64,000 nucleotides of DNA from Tolumonas lignilytica (GTDB taxonomy: Bacteria; Pseudomonadota; Gammaproteobacteria; Enterobacterales; Aeromonadaceae): the NCBI RefSeq assembly GCF_000527035.1, contig NZ_AZUK01000001.1:1456001-1520000 (forward strand). Reading direction: 5' to 3'. The notes beneath the pieces are model-generated. The model was not told the DNA's origin. It worked only from the letters and a program-made list of their open reading frames with translations, and searched no databases. The position numbers and the translations under genes are program-made. Positions 1-7,433 of the stretch are shown here, piece by piece; the stretch's first letter is position 1; every line of letters starts with the position of its first letter.

Positions 1-404
1 GACAGCATTTCTTTATAAACCGGAATGATACTTTCTATGAGTTTGCGGGAAGGCGATCGTCGGACAGAGAAATAACCCACACTTTTTCCACCTCGGAAGT
101 CAGGACGGATATTGGCCAAAACCCAGTAATAATCGCCATGGGCCGTTAAGTTTTTGACCATACCAAAAAACTCCTGCCCCTGTTTGATCGTATTCCAGAC
201 GCCCCAGAAGACACCACGGGGCATATCAGGGTGGCGAATGATGTTATGCGGTTGTCCCAATAATTCTTCTTCTGAAAAATCACAGACTCGCATGAACACC
301 TTGTTGGCATACGTGATTCGACCGGTGAGATCGGTTTTGGAGACAATCAACTCATCGTGCTGAAATTTGATCTCGGTTTGCGTGGGGACGATTTGCTGCT
401 TCAT
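1..404 (-). CDS. PAS-domain receptor (Aer-like), N-terminal part, cut by window edge
   Basis: Starts at the ATG at 404 on the minus strand and runs off the window at base 1, so only about 134 residues are visible. A GGAG ribosome site lies just upstream of the ATG. The visible protein is a PAS domain of the Aer type: it contains the segments DLTGRITYAN, IIRHPDMPR and YYWVLANIRP, which are typical of the FAD- or ligand-binding PAS of aerotaxis receptors and related methyl-accepting proteins. Known members continue into a membrane anchor and a chemotaxis signalling domain or a GGDEF/kinase output; that part is not visible, so the output is unknown. Family assignment is firm, exact role is inferred. 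Confidence 0.85.
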   Translation of the reverse strand, partial: MKQQIVPTQTEIKFQHDELIVSKTDLTGRITYANKVFMRVCDFSEEELLGQPHNIIRHPDMPRGVFWGVWNTIKQGQEFFGMVKNLTAHGDYYWVLANIRPDFRGGKSVGYFSVRRSPSRKLIESIIPVYKEML

Positions 405-780
405 TGTTGGAGGCTCCCTTCCTTATTGGCAGCGAAACTGCGGGGCTTGCTCTGCCATTCCTGTGATGTAAAAAAACATGGATGATGCGTAACTCGCTGG
501 TTGTGATGAAATACCGGGTTGGTATTCCCATGATCCACCGTCTGTCAGCCAAGATTAAAACCCTTTGGTTTATAATGAATAATAAACCATCCTTGAAATG
601 ACCAAAGAAATACATCTATTCTTCACACCTGAAGCTTGTGCTGAATCACAGCCTTTAACACGATAAAAACCATGTTGATTCAACATCCTTTCCGCTCGAT
701 GACAGAAAGATCAAAAAGCAGAGTTTGTTCTTCGTGCGGATACCGATATGATCCGGGCATACTTTATCTGAGGCATGAGC
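405..780. other. Intergenic region between divergent genes, two short palindromes
   Basis: About 375 bases with no convincing gene. It should hold the divergent promoters of the PAS receptor and the DUF2750 gene. Two inverted repeats are visible: GGTTTAT (567-573) facing ATAAACC (582-588), and the nearly perfect 15-base palindrome ATGTTGATTCAACAT at 672-686. Either could be an operator; neither matches a site I can name. An open frame at 672-881 overlaps the DUF2750 gene in another frame and is judged spurious. Confidence 0.4.
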
Positions 781-1182
781 ATGACCTATTCACTTTCCAC
801 CGACGAATTTCAGACCATTCAGGCGCAAGATGCCGAACAGCGTTATCACCACTTTCTGCAGCAAGCCGTCACGCACGGTGAGATCTGGATCCTGAAAGAC
901 AGCGAAGGTTGTGTCTCGCTGGCCACGGACGATGAAGACTGTATTCCGGTATGGCCGCATCCGGATTATGCCAAGGCATGGGCTGGCAGCGAATTTGCCG
1001 ATTGTGAACCGCATCCGATCCCGCTGAAAACCTGGCTGGATCGCTGGGTCAAAGGCATGACGGAAGATGGGGTGGCTGTCGCTGTATTTCCTTTAGCCGA
1101 TGCCGATGGTGTCGTCGAAGAACCGGAAACCGTTGCCGATGATCTGCTGCGGAAAATGACGAAGCTCAACCGGAAGAAATAA
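781..1182 (+). CDS. DUF2750 domain-containing protein
   Basis: A 133-residue soluble protein of the DUF2750 family, function unknown. The family pattern is visible: a repeated aromatic/acidic N-terminus, the segment GEIWILKDSEGC, then IPVWPHPDYAKAW, an IPLKTWLDRW segment and a C-terminal GVAVAVFP. I chose the ATG at 781 rather than the one at 775 because the GAGG ribosome site at about 770-773 is too close to the first ATG and well spaced from the second. No membrane segment or signal peptide. It stands alone: upstream gene diverges and a terminator follows at 1203-1225. Confidence 0.8.
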   Translation: MTYSLSTDEFQTIQAQDAEQRYHHFLQQAVTHGEIWILKDSEGCVSLATDDEDCIPVWPHPDYAKAWAGSEFADCEPHPIPLKTWLDRWVKGMTEDGVAVAVFPLADADGVVEEPETVADDLLRKMTKLNRKK

Positions 1183-1202
1183 CCGCATTAGTCATCGCAG
1201 TA

Positions 1203-1225
1203 GCCTGCCTGTCCGGCAGGCTTAT
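1203..1225 (+). terminator. Rho-independent terminator after the DUF2750 gene
   Basis: GCCTGCC (1203-1209) pairs with GGCAGGC (1215-1221) around a short loop and is followed by TTATT. It closes the DUF2750 transcript and separates it from the secretion cassette that starts at 1384. Confidence 0.7.
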
Positions 1226-1383
1226 TCGACAGAGCTTTTCGTTCTCCACTAAATTCCGTCAATCTCACAAAAGCACACGTAGCCAACGCAAGATCGGACT
1301 CTTACGAATAAACTTCTGTTACACTCCTTTCAATTCCATCGCAATTTGTCAGCCAATCTTCCCACCTCAGGAGCCGTGAACAC

Positions 1384-2196
1384 ATGGGAAAAAAGACCAA
1401 TTTGCATCGGGTAACTCGCAACTATCTATCATGGCTGTGGCTGTTTGGGTTATCTGTGCCCGCTTTTGCCGCAACCAACGATGATCCGCTCTTATCGGCT
1501 TCCGCCGCTACACCAATCACCACATCATCTGCCACGACGGAAGCCCGAGGTGTGTTACGGGCTGTCGATCAGGCCGTACTCTCCAGTGAACTGAATGCCA
1601 GAGTTGTGGAATTGCCCTTTCGGGAAGGTGAAGCCTTTCATAAAGGTGATTTACTGGCCCGCTTCGACTGTTCCGCCTATCAAGCTCAACTGGCCGCTTC
1701 ACAGGCAGCTGCCCGCGCGGCTCAGGAAGAACTGACACAAAACCGGCAACTGGGCGAAATGAAGTCGGTTGGCCGCCATGCCATTGCTTTATCGGAAGCA
1801 CATCTGGCGCAGGCACAGGCAGAAAGTCAGGTTTATCAGATCCAGGTCAATCGATGCCGCACCACGGCCCCATTCGATGGCCGGATTGTTTCGCGCAAAA
1901 TCCAGGTTTCCGAGTATGTCGCACAGGGAACGCCCTTACTGGACATTGTTGATAATCGTCATCTGGAAATTCATCTTTTAGTGCCGTCACGCTGGCTGCC
2001 GGCCCTCAAGCCCAAACAGACGTTCATCTTCACACCAGATGAAACCGGACAACCGTTACAAGCTGAAATCGTTCGCATTGGTGCCCGCATCGATGAAAGC
2101 AGCCAGACCCTGACGCTGATCGGGCGATTACTGAAGCCGGATAATAATTTACTGGCAGGCATGAGCGGCAACGCCCGCTTTACGGAGGCACCGTGA
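1384..2196 (+). CDS. Periplasmic adaptor (HlyD/RND membrane-fusion family)
   Basis: 270 residues with an N-terminal signal peptide (hydrophobic stretch about residues 14-29, ending PAFAA). The mature part has the membrane-fusion layout: a split lipoyl domain (VVELPFREGEAFHKGDLLARFD and APFDGRIVSRKIQVSEYVAQGTPLL flank a helical hairpin rich in Ala, Gln and Glu, about residues 105-150) followed by a short beta-barrel domain. Such proteins bridge an inner-membrane transporter and a TolC-type channel. An AGGAG ribosome site lies 10 bases before the ATG. The gene overlaps the next one (GTGA), so it is the first gene of a three-gene operon of adaptor-like proteins. No RND or ABC pump gene lies beside it; its likely partners are the M50 protein and the TolC-like protein of the same cassette. 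Confidence 0.85.
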   Translation: MGKKTNLHRVTRNYLSWLWLFGLSVPAFAATNDDPLLSASAATPITTSSATTEARGVLRAVDQAVLSSELNARVVELPFREGEAFHKGDLLARFDCSAYQAQLAASQAAARAAQEELTQNRQLGEMKSVGRHAIALSEAHLAQAQAESQVYQIQVNRCRTTAPFDGRIVSRKIQVSEYVAQGTPLLDIVDNRHLEIHLLVPSRWLPALKPKQTFIFTPDETGQPLQAEIVRIGARIDESSQTLTLIGRLLKPDNNLLAGMSGNARFTEAP

Positions 2197-3512
2197 ACGC
2201 ATCGCCTTTTTTCAGTGCCGAACAAGCCTTTATCCGGTTTATACACCATGAACGTCAGGTTCGGGCGGCTAAAACACCGGAAACACTGGCCTATTGCATG
2301 GTCAATGACAGCCAGAGCCTATTTGGGTTTCGTCATGTGGCACTGGTGATTGCCGGACGGGTTCGGGCGGTGACGGGTGTGGCTGTGCCCGATCCGCATG
2401 CGCCGTTTATTGCTTTTATCGAACGCGCTGCCAAACAACTACTCGCGGGGGAACATGCGCAACAACCCACCGTCATTCAGGCAGCCTGGCTGGATCAGCA
2501 GTCTCAACAGGATTGGCAAAGTCTGTCGGCACCGGAAGCCTTGTGGCTGCCATTAAAGGATAAAAATGACACCTTAATTGGCGGGCTCTGGTATGCAAGA
2601 GATCAACCCTGGCAGGAAGCCGAGCGCTTACTGGCGGAACAACTGGCAGATGCCTATGTGCATGCCTGGCTGGCGCTGGAACCCCGCAAGATCTGGCGGC
2701 CGGGTCTGCCGAAAACCCAGATGCTGCTTGCCGGAGGTGTAGTAGCATTGGCCATGTTATTTCCGCTGCGCCAGTCAGTCTTGGCTCCGGCTGAAGTCGT
2801 GCCGTATGAAGGTCGCGTCGTGGCGGCCCCACTCGACGGTGTGATTGCCGAATTTCTAGTCAAACCCAATCAACCGGTCAAAAAGAACGATATTCTGATC
2901 CGGTTTGACAATACCACGCTGAAAGCACAAGCCGATGTGGCCGAACGGGCTCTCGGTGTCGCTGAAGCTGAATTCCGCAGCAATTCGCAACGCGCTTTCC
3001 ATGATGCCGAATCCAATGCCCGACTTGATTTATTATCCGCCCAGGTTGCGCAAAAACGGGCAGAACTGGATTATGCCAACGAATTATTGGGCCGCAGTGA
3101 AGTCAGGGCGGAACGTGATGGCATTGCGGTCTTTGCCGATGCCGATCGCTGGATAGGAAAACCGGTACGCACCGGTGAACGCTTGATGGAACTGGCCGAT
3201 CCGCAACAGGCCGAACTCAAAATTGAACTGGATGTGGGCGATGCCATTCATTTCCCAGCCAATGCCGATGTCGCACTGTTTCTCGACAGCGATCCGTTGC
3301 AGCGCCATGACGCGCATCTCGAACGGATCGCCTACGAGTCTGAACCAACCCCGAACGGAACGCTGGCCTATCGGCTGGATGCACGTTTCAGTGCGCATGC
3401 GCCCCGCATTGGCTTACGGGGTACGGCCAAAATCTATGGTGATCGGGTGCCACTGGCTTTGTATCTGTTTCGCCGCCCACTGGCTGCCTTACGTAAGACG
3501 CTTGGCCTATGA
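2193..3512 (+). CDS. HlyD-family adaptor with N-terminal GAF-like cytoplasmic domain
   Basis: 439 residues, GTG start overlapping the previous stop (GTGA). Residues 1 to about 165 look like a soluble GAF-like sensory or dimerisation domain (predicted only from pattern: alternating strands and helices ending in a W-L-P-L-K-D segment and helix). One membrane segment follows (about residues 176-193, LAGGVVALAMLFPL). The rest is a HlyD-type adaptor: lipoyl half (VVAAPLDGVIAEFLVKPNQPV), a helical hairpin (about 245-295), the second lipoyl half (RAERDGIAVF) and a beta domain. Thus the cytoplasm would carry the GAF-like part and the periplasm the adaptor. This fusion is unusual for classical type I secretion adaptors, which have only a short cytoplasmic tail. 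The stop overlaps the next start (ATGA). Confidence 0.75.
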   Translation: MNASPFFSAEQAFIRFIHHERQVRAAKTPETLAYCMVNDSQSLFGFRHVALVIAGRVRAVTGVAVPDPHAPFIAFIERAAKQLLAGEHAQQPTVIQAAWLDQQSQQDWQSLSAPEALWLPLKDKNDTLIGGLWYARDQPWQEAERLLAEQLADAYVHAWLALEPRKIWRPGLPKTQMLLAGGVVALAMLFPLRQSVLAPAEVVPYEGRVVAAPLDGVIAEFLVKPNQPVKKNDILIRFDNTTLKAQADVAERALGVAEAEFRSNSQRAFHDAESNARLDLLSAQVAQKRAELDYANELLGRSEVRAERDGIAVFADADRWIGKPVRTGERLMELADPQQAELKIELDVGDAIHFPANADVALFLDSDPLQRHDAHLERIAYESEPTPNGTLAYRLDARFSAHAPRIGLRGTAKIYGDRVPLALYLFRRPLAALRKTLGL

Positions 3513-5611
3513 AGCCGCTGCCCGCGCTGCGTGAAGATTTGCAGATCTCCGGTCCGGTAACGGCACTGGATGGTTCACCGCAATGGACACTGGTCGACAC
3601 CATTTCCGGCCATTATTTTAAACTCAGTGCAGCCGCCATTCGCCTGCTGCGCCACTGGTCGCTGCAGGATCCGGTGCAAGTGATGGCAGCAGCCAACCAA
3701 GAGGCCGGACTACCTCTTGGCGAACACGACCTCGAGCAGTTGCTGCGTTTTCTGCGCATGCATGATCTGGTTGCTGCCAGCGATCCCGAACAGCGGGTCA
3801 GTTATCCACTAAAAGCGGCGGCGCGGCGCAGCAGTTTTTTAAAACAGCTTTTGCATCAGTATCTGTTTTTCCGGATCCCGCTCTGGCGCCCGGATCCGTT
3901 TCTGAACCGTAGCTGGCCGTGGCTGCGACAATATGGTGCCATCGTGCTGCGATGGGTTTTTCCTCTGCTCCTGCTTTGTGGTTTATTTCTGGTGAACCGT
4001 GACTGGCCACGTTATCGCAGTTCGTTTCCGCATCTGTTCAGTATGGAAGGTATGCTGTCTTATGGGGCGGCACTGATCTTTGCCAAATTTATCCACGAGC
4101 TTGGCCACGCTTACATGGCCAAGAAAGCCGGTTGTCGAGTGCAAAGCATGGGTGTCGCCTTTATTGTGATGTTTCCGCTGTTTTATACCGATGTCAGTGA
4201 TGCCTGGCGACTGAAAGATCACAAGGATCGTTTGCTGATCGGTGCAGGCGGCATTCTGGCTGAGTTATTACTCGCCGTCATCGCGCTGCTGGCATGGTCA
4301 CTGTTACCGGAAGGACCACTGCATACGACGGCATTTCTGCTTTCCAGCGCCACCTGGATCACCACCCTGATTGTGAACATTAATCCGCTGATGCGTTTCG
4401 ACGGTTATTTCATTCTGAGTGATTTTCTGCGCGTCGATAATCTGCAAAGTCGGGCCTATGCCTTGTGCCGCTGGTATTTACGAGAACGGCTATTCGGTTA
4501 TGACGCCCCCCCGCCGGAAAACTGGTCTTCACAGCAGCGCCGTTGTTTGCTGCTGTGGGGCTATGCCTCCTGGCTGTGGCGTTTCTTTCTGTTTTTTGGC
4601 ATTGCTTTGACGGTTTATCACTATTTTTTCAAAGTATTAGGGATTTTTCTTATGCTGGTTGAAATCTCCTGGTTTATTAGCTTACCCATCGTGCGGGAAA
4701 TGGTGCAGTGGTGGCAACGCCGTCAACAGTCACATCTTCCAACTTTATTTCGCACCGGATTGTGTACCGTGATCGGGCTGGCCGTACTGTTTCTGCCATG
4801 GCGCAGCAGTATCGAAATTCCGGCTATGCTGGAATCGGCGCAGGTCAGCACTTACTATGCGCCGGTTCCGGCGAAAATTGTCACTCGATATGTCAGCGAC
4901 GGGCAATCGGTGAAAAAAGGTGACCTGTTGCTGGCACTGAGTGCGCCGGATCTGGATTCACACATGGGGATCGTGCGTCAGCATATCGCCATTTTACAGT
5001 TGCAACTGCGGCGACTAGCCACACGGCGGGAAACTGCTGGTGATGCCCTGATTCTGGAACAGCAACTGGCTGAATCACTGGCCGAATATCGCGGACTGAG
5101 CGCTCAGAAAGCCCGTTTACAAATCCGTGCCTCGCAAGCAGGCATGGTGCGTGACGTCGCCACCGACCTGACGCCGGGCCGCTGGCTTTCAACAGAATCC
5201 CCCCTGCTGCGGATTGTGGATGTAGCGCACGGTCGGGTGCGGGGTTATTTGCGTGAAGATAATCTGCAACGGATAGCCGACCATGCGGCCGGTCATTTCG
5301 TCGCGGATGATCCGCACCGACCTGCTGTTGCGGTGCATCTAAACGAAATTGACCCAACCGGAGCTCAATATTTGCAACTGGAAAATCTGGCCTCCGATCA
5401 TGGTGGCCCGATTGCCGTACGTCGTGACGCACAACACCGGCCGGAACCGATACAAGCCTATTACGGTACCAGCCTGACCGTCGATGCTCACGCCGAATTA
5501 CCCGCGCAACCGTTGCGTGGCGTGGTGGTCATAGACGGGAAAGCGGAATCATTGTTTACCGGTATTTGGCGACGGCTGGCGGCACTAGGGGTACGGGAAA
5601 GCGGGTTTTGA
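3509..5611 (+). CDS. M50 (site-2 protease-like) membrane protein fused to HlyD-type adaptor, PqqD/RRE-like N-terminus
   Basis: 700 residues. Residues about 1-95 resemble a PqqD/RRE fold (W-x-L-V-D, YFKLSAAAIRLL, then a helix-rich end reading LLRFLRMHDLV); this is pattern-based and needs a profile search. A multi-pass membrane domain follows with an M50 zinc-protease signature: HELGH at residues 196-200 and NPLMRFDGY with Asp298, the usual third metal ligand. From about residue 425 comes another membrane segment and a periplasmic HlyD-like lipoyl/hairpin/lipoyl module (APVPAKIVTRYVSDGQSVKKG). The family is often annotated as peptide zinc metalloprotease or HlyD family. In this operon it takes the place normally held by an ABC exporter. 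It could cleave, hold or export the giant protein encoded at 7434; the direction of function is inferred. Confidence 0.8.
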   Translation: MKPLPALREDLQISGPVTALDGSPQWTLVDTISGHYFKLSAAAIRLLRHWSLQDPVQVMAAANQEAGLPLGEHDLEQLLRFLRMHDLVAASDPEQRVSYPLKAAARRSSFLKQLLHQYLFFRIPLWRPDPFLNRSWPWLRQYGAIVLRWVFPLLLLCGLFLVNRDWPRYRSSFPHLFSMEGMLSYGAALIFAKFIHELGHAYMAKKAGCRVQSMGVAFIVMFPLFYTDVSDAWRLKDHKDRLLIGAGGILAELLLAVIALLAWSLLPEGPLHTTAFLLSSATWITTLIVNINPLMRFDGYFILSDFLRVDNLQSRAYALCRWYLRERLFGYDAPPPENWSSQQRRCLLLWGYASWLWRFFLFFGIALTVYHYFFKVLGIFLMLVEISWFISLPIVREMVQWWQRRQQSHLPTLFRTGLCTVIGLAVLFLPWRSSIEIPAMLESAQVSTYYAPVPAKIVTRYVSDGQSVKKGDLLLALSAPDLDSHMGIVRQHIAILQLQLRRLATRRETAGDALILEQQLAESLAEYRGLSAQKARLQIRASQAGMVRDVATDLTPGRWLSTESPLLRIVDVAHGRVRGYLREDNLQRIADHAAGHFVADDPHRPAVAVHLNEIDPTGAQYLQLENLASDHGGPIAVRRDAQHRPEPIQAYYGTSLTVDAHAELPAQPLRGVVVIDGKAESLFTGIWRRLAALGVRESGF

Positions 5612-5628
5612 ATTCGTTTTGCCGTAAA

Positions 5629-5654
5629 TAAAAAAGCCCGTAACATCACGGGCT
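5629..5654 (-). terminator. Rho-independent terminator of the tail-collar gene
   Basis: Read on the minus strand, AGCCCGT pairs with ACGGGCT (5634-5654) around AACATC, followed by a run of T. It ends the transcript of the gene at 5678-6391. The M50 gene on the plus strand ends just before it and may share the hairpin. Confidence 0.8.
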
Positions 5655-5677
5655 CAGATCGTAAGTGAGTCCCCGAC

Positions 5678-6391
5678 TCATGGTCTGGGTGGATAAACAC
5701 CATTCGTGACAATGCAATAATGCATTGCTATTTCAGGTGGAACTATATTCATTGGCTGACCGTTACCAGTCGGATTAACAGTTACTGTTCCACCTGATGT
5801 ACTACCGCCACCAGAAACGCCGCCCAGCTTAACCGTAGCACCTGTTGTACCGGATGGGGCGTAGATGTTTGCAGATGAACTTCCCGTTGCCAGACTGGCG
5901 GCCAACATAGAACCGTCTTGAGGCACGCTCAGTGTTCCGGCACCCTGAGTCGACAACGCACTGATAGTTACAGCAGAACCACTTCCAGGAGTAAACATTG
6001 CTGCATGATTATGCACTGGCATCTGTGACACCGTCTGAATGATCGTTTCATTACCAAATTTTTGTCCGACTTGATGGGCGGATAAACCAGGACCAGTCCC
6101 CCAGCCAACAGGCCCTCTCCCACGTAAATCAGGTAAAGCGAAGGTAGTTCGACCATCACCACCATATGTATTGCTGAGTAGAGAAAATAATGCTTGATTA
6201 CTTGAAACTGCGAGTATTTGTCCTGCTGCCTCAGCCGTATTTCGTGGGCAATATGTACCTGCAACCACACAGATCTGACCTATATAAGCATCCTCTCCAC
6301 ATGCGTACACTGTTGATGGAACAAGCACTGATATCGCACCGAAGAAACTCGCCAGTAACGTTAGCGGCGATGGAACATATTTTTTCAGCAT
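5678..6391 (-). CDS. Exported phage-tail-collar domain protein (paralogue A)
   Basis: 237 residues with a signal peptide (hydrophobic about residues 8-30) ending VYAC. The mature part is a tail-collar (MdpB/microcystin-dependent-protein type) domain: GQICVVAGTYCP, SNTYGGDGRTTFALPDLRGR and the Gly-rich middle. The C-terminus (PPEIAMHYCIVTNGVYPPRP) matches the usual end of this family, where the last strand closes the collar. Three Cys (CGEDAY, GQIC, YCP) are shared with the paralogue at 6444; the first sits right at the predicted cleavage site and could be a lipid anchor or form a disulphide. Tail-collar domains normally trimerise at fibre tips. It lies on the strand opposite to the adhesin, inside the secretion cassette, suggesting a partner role; function is not known. 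Confidence 0.8.
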   Translation of the reverse strand: MLKKYVPSPLTLLASFFGAISVLVPSTVYACGEDAYIGQICVVAGTYCPRNTAEAAGQILAVSSNQALFSLLSNTYGGDGRTTFALPDLRGRGPVGWGTGPGLSAHQVGQKFGNETIIQTVSQMPVHNHAAMFTPGSGSAVTISALSTQGAGTLSVPQDGSMLAASLATGSSSANIYAPSGTTGATVKLGGVSGGGSTSGGTVTVNPTGNGQPMNIVPPEIAMHYCIVTNGVYPPRP

Positions 6392-6443
6392 TCCCGTATT
6401 TCCTTCTCAATTTTTATGCTTCCAGCTTCGAACATAGCGCCAT

Positions 6444-7175
6444 CTAATTTGGTCGCTCTGGATAAAGACCATTGGTGACGATGCAATAACGAATTGAAAT
6501 TTCAGGAGGAACAATTGCCATTGGTTGACTACCACCCATAACACCTACTGTCACAGTCCCTCCACCGGATGTTCCGCCACCACCAGAAACTCCTCCTAGT
6601 TTTACGGTTGGACCTGTTGTACCTGGAGGCGCATAGATATTTGCGGATGACCCTCCGCTTGCGAGACTGGCGGCCAACATAGAACCTTCTTGGGGAACAC
6701 TCAGTGTTCCAGCTCCTTGTGTTGACAAAACACTGACTGTTGCCGCAGATCCGCCACTACCTCCACCACTAGGAGTAAATACAGCCGTATGCATATGCTG
6801 AGGCATCTGAGCAAGTGTTTGAGTTATTGTTTCGTTACCGAATTTAGCGCCTACATTGTGTTGACTTAAACCCGGCCCCTGACCTTGTCCGACAGGCATT
6901 CTGCCCCGTAGATCAGGTAAAGCAAAATTAGTACGGGCATCACCACCATAAGTAGTACTCAAGACAGAATATAACGCCTCATTACCTGAAATCGGCAGCA
7001 GTTGCCCTTCGGCTGGTAATGTATTTTGTGGGCAGTATGACCCAGCCATAATACAAATTTGTCCGAAGTAAGCATCCTGCCCGCAAGCTAGTACAGTAAA
7101 CGAAGTTAAATAAAATGCAGAAACCAGTACCGCTTTTAACGAAATGACTCCCGATTTAGTCATATTTATTCGCAT
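6444..7175 (-). CDS. Exported phage-tail-collar domain protein (paralogue B)
   Basis: 243 residues, clearly duplicated with the gene at 5678: the same signal peptide ending in VLAC, GQICIMAGSYCP, STTYGGDARTNFALPDLRGR, and a shared segment reading VLSTQGAGTLSVPQ followed by SMLAASLA. The two differ mostly in the Gly/Ser-rich loop near residue 150. Transcribed divergently from the adhesin at 7434 and upstream of paralogue A with a 52-base gap, so both likely form one transcript ended at 5629. Start at the ATG at 7175 follows GGGAGAGG. No phage genes are near, so this is a host-adopted collar protein rather than a prophage remnant. Role in adhesin display or sugar binding is speculation. Confidence 0.8.
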   Translation of the reverse strand: MRINMTKSGVISLKAVLVSAFYLTSFTVLACGQDAYFGQICIMAGSYCPQNTLPAEGQLLPISGNEALYSVLSTTYGGDARTNFALPDLRGRMPVGQGQGPGLSQHNVGAKFGNETITQTLAQMPQHMHTAVFTPSGGGSGGSAATVSVLSTQGAGTLSVPQEGSMLAASLASGGSSANIYAPPGTTGPTVKLGGVSGGGGTSGGGTVTVGVMGGSQPMAIVPPEISIRYCIVTNGLYPERPN

Positions 7176-7433
7176 TGTTACCTCTCCCTGATTAACATTT
7201 TTAACATCAACAAAGGATTCTTATGATGCCAAATCCTGATTCAGTATAGTTAAGATAACGAAATGACAATCCCTGAATGAACCCCAAATCCGGAATTTGA
7301 GACCATAGAGTGATTTTTGATATTTTGCTGAAATCTGTCATGACAAATTATTCTTTTGAATCTAGTGTTAAAAATTGGAATTTTATAAAAGCATGTCCTC
7401 AGGATAGGTAATGACATGTAAAGGAGCGCTGGC
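7176..7433. promoter_or_regulatory. Divergent promoter region of tail-collar pair and adhesin
   Basis: AT-rich spacer of 258 bases between divergent starts. A TATAAA box (7384-7389) lies near the adhesin start but I find no well-spaced -35 element. The adhesin has a clear AAGGAG ribosome site at 7421-7426, eight bases before its ATG. Activators are likely for such a large gene but no known operator is recognisable. Confidence 0.35.

Noticed and set aside
672..881. Open frame of 69 residues upstream of the DUF2750 gene
   Set aside because: Overlaps the DUF2750 gene in another frame and has no ribosome site or family features.
5678..7175. Prophage remnant suggested by tail-collar domains
   Set aside because: Both proteins have signal peptides, are paralogues in a secretion cassette, and no other phage gene is near.
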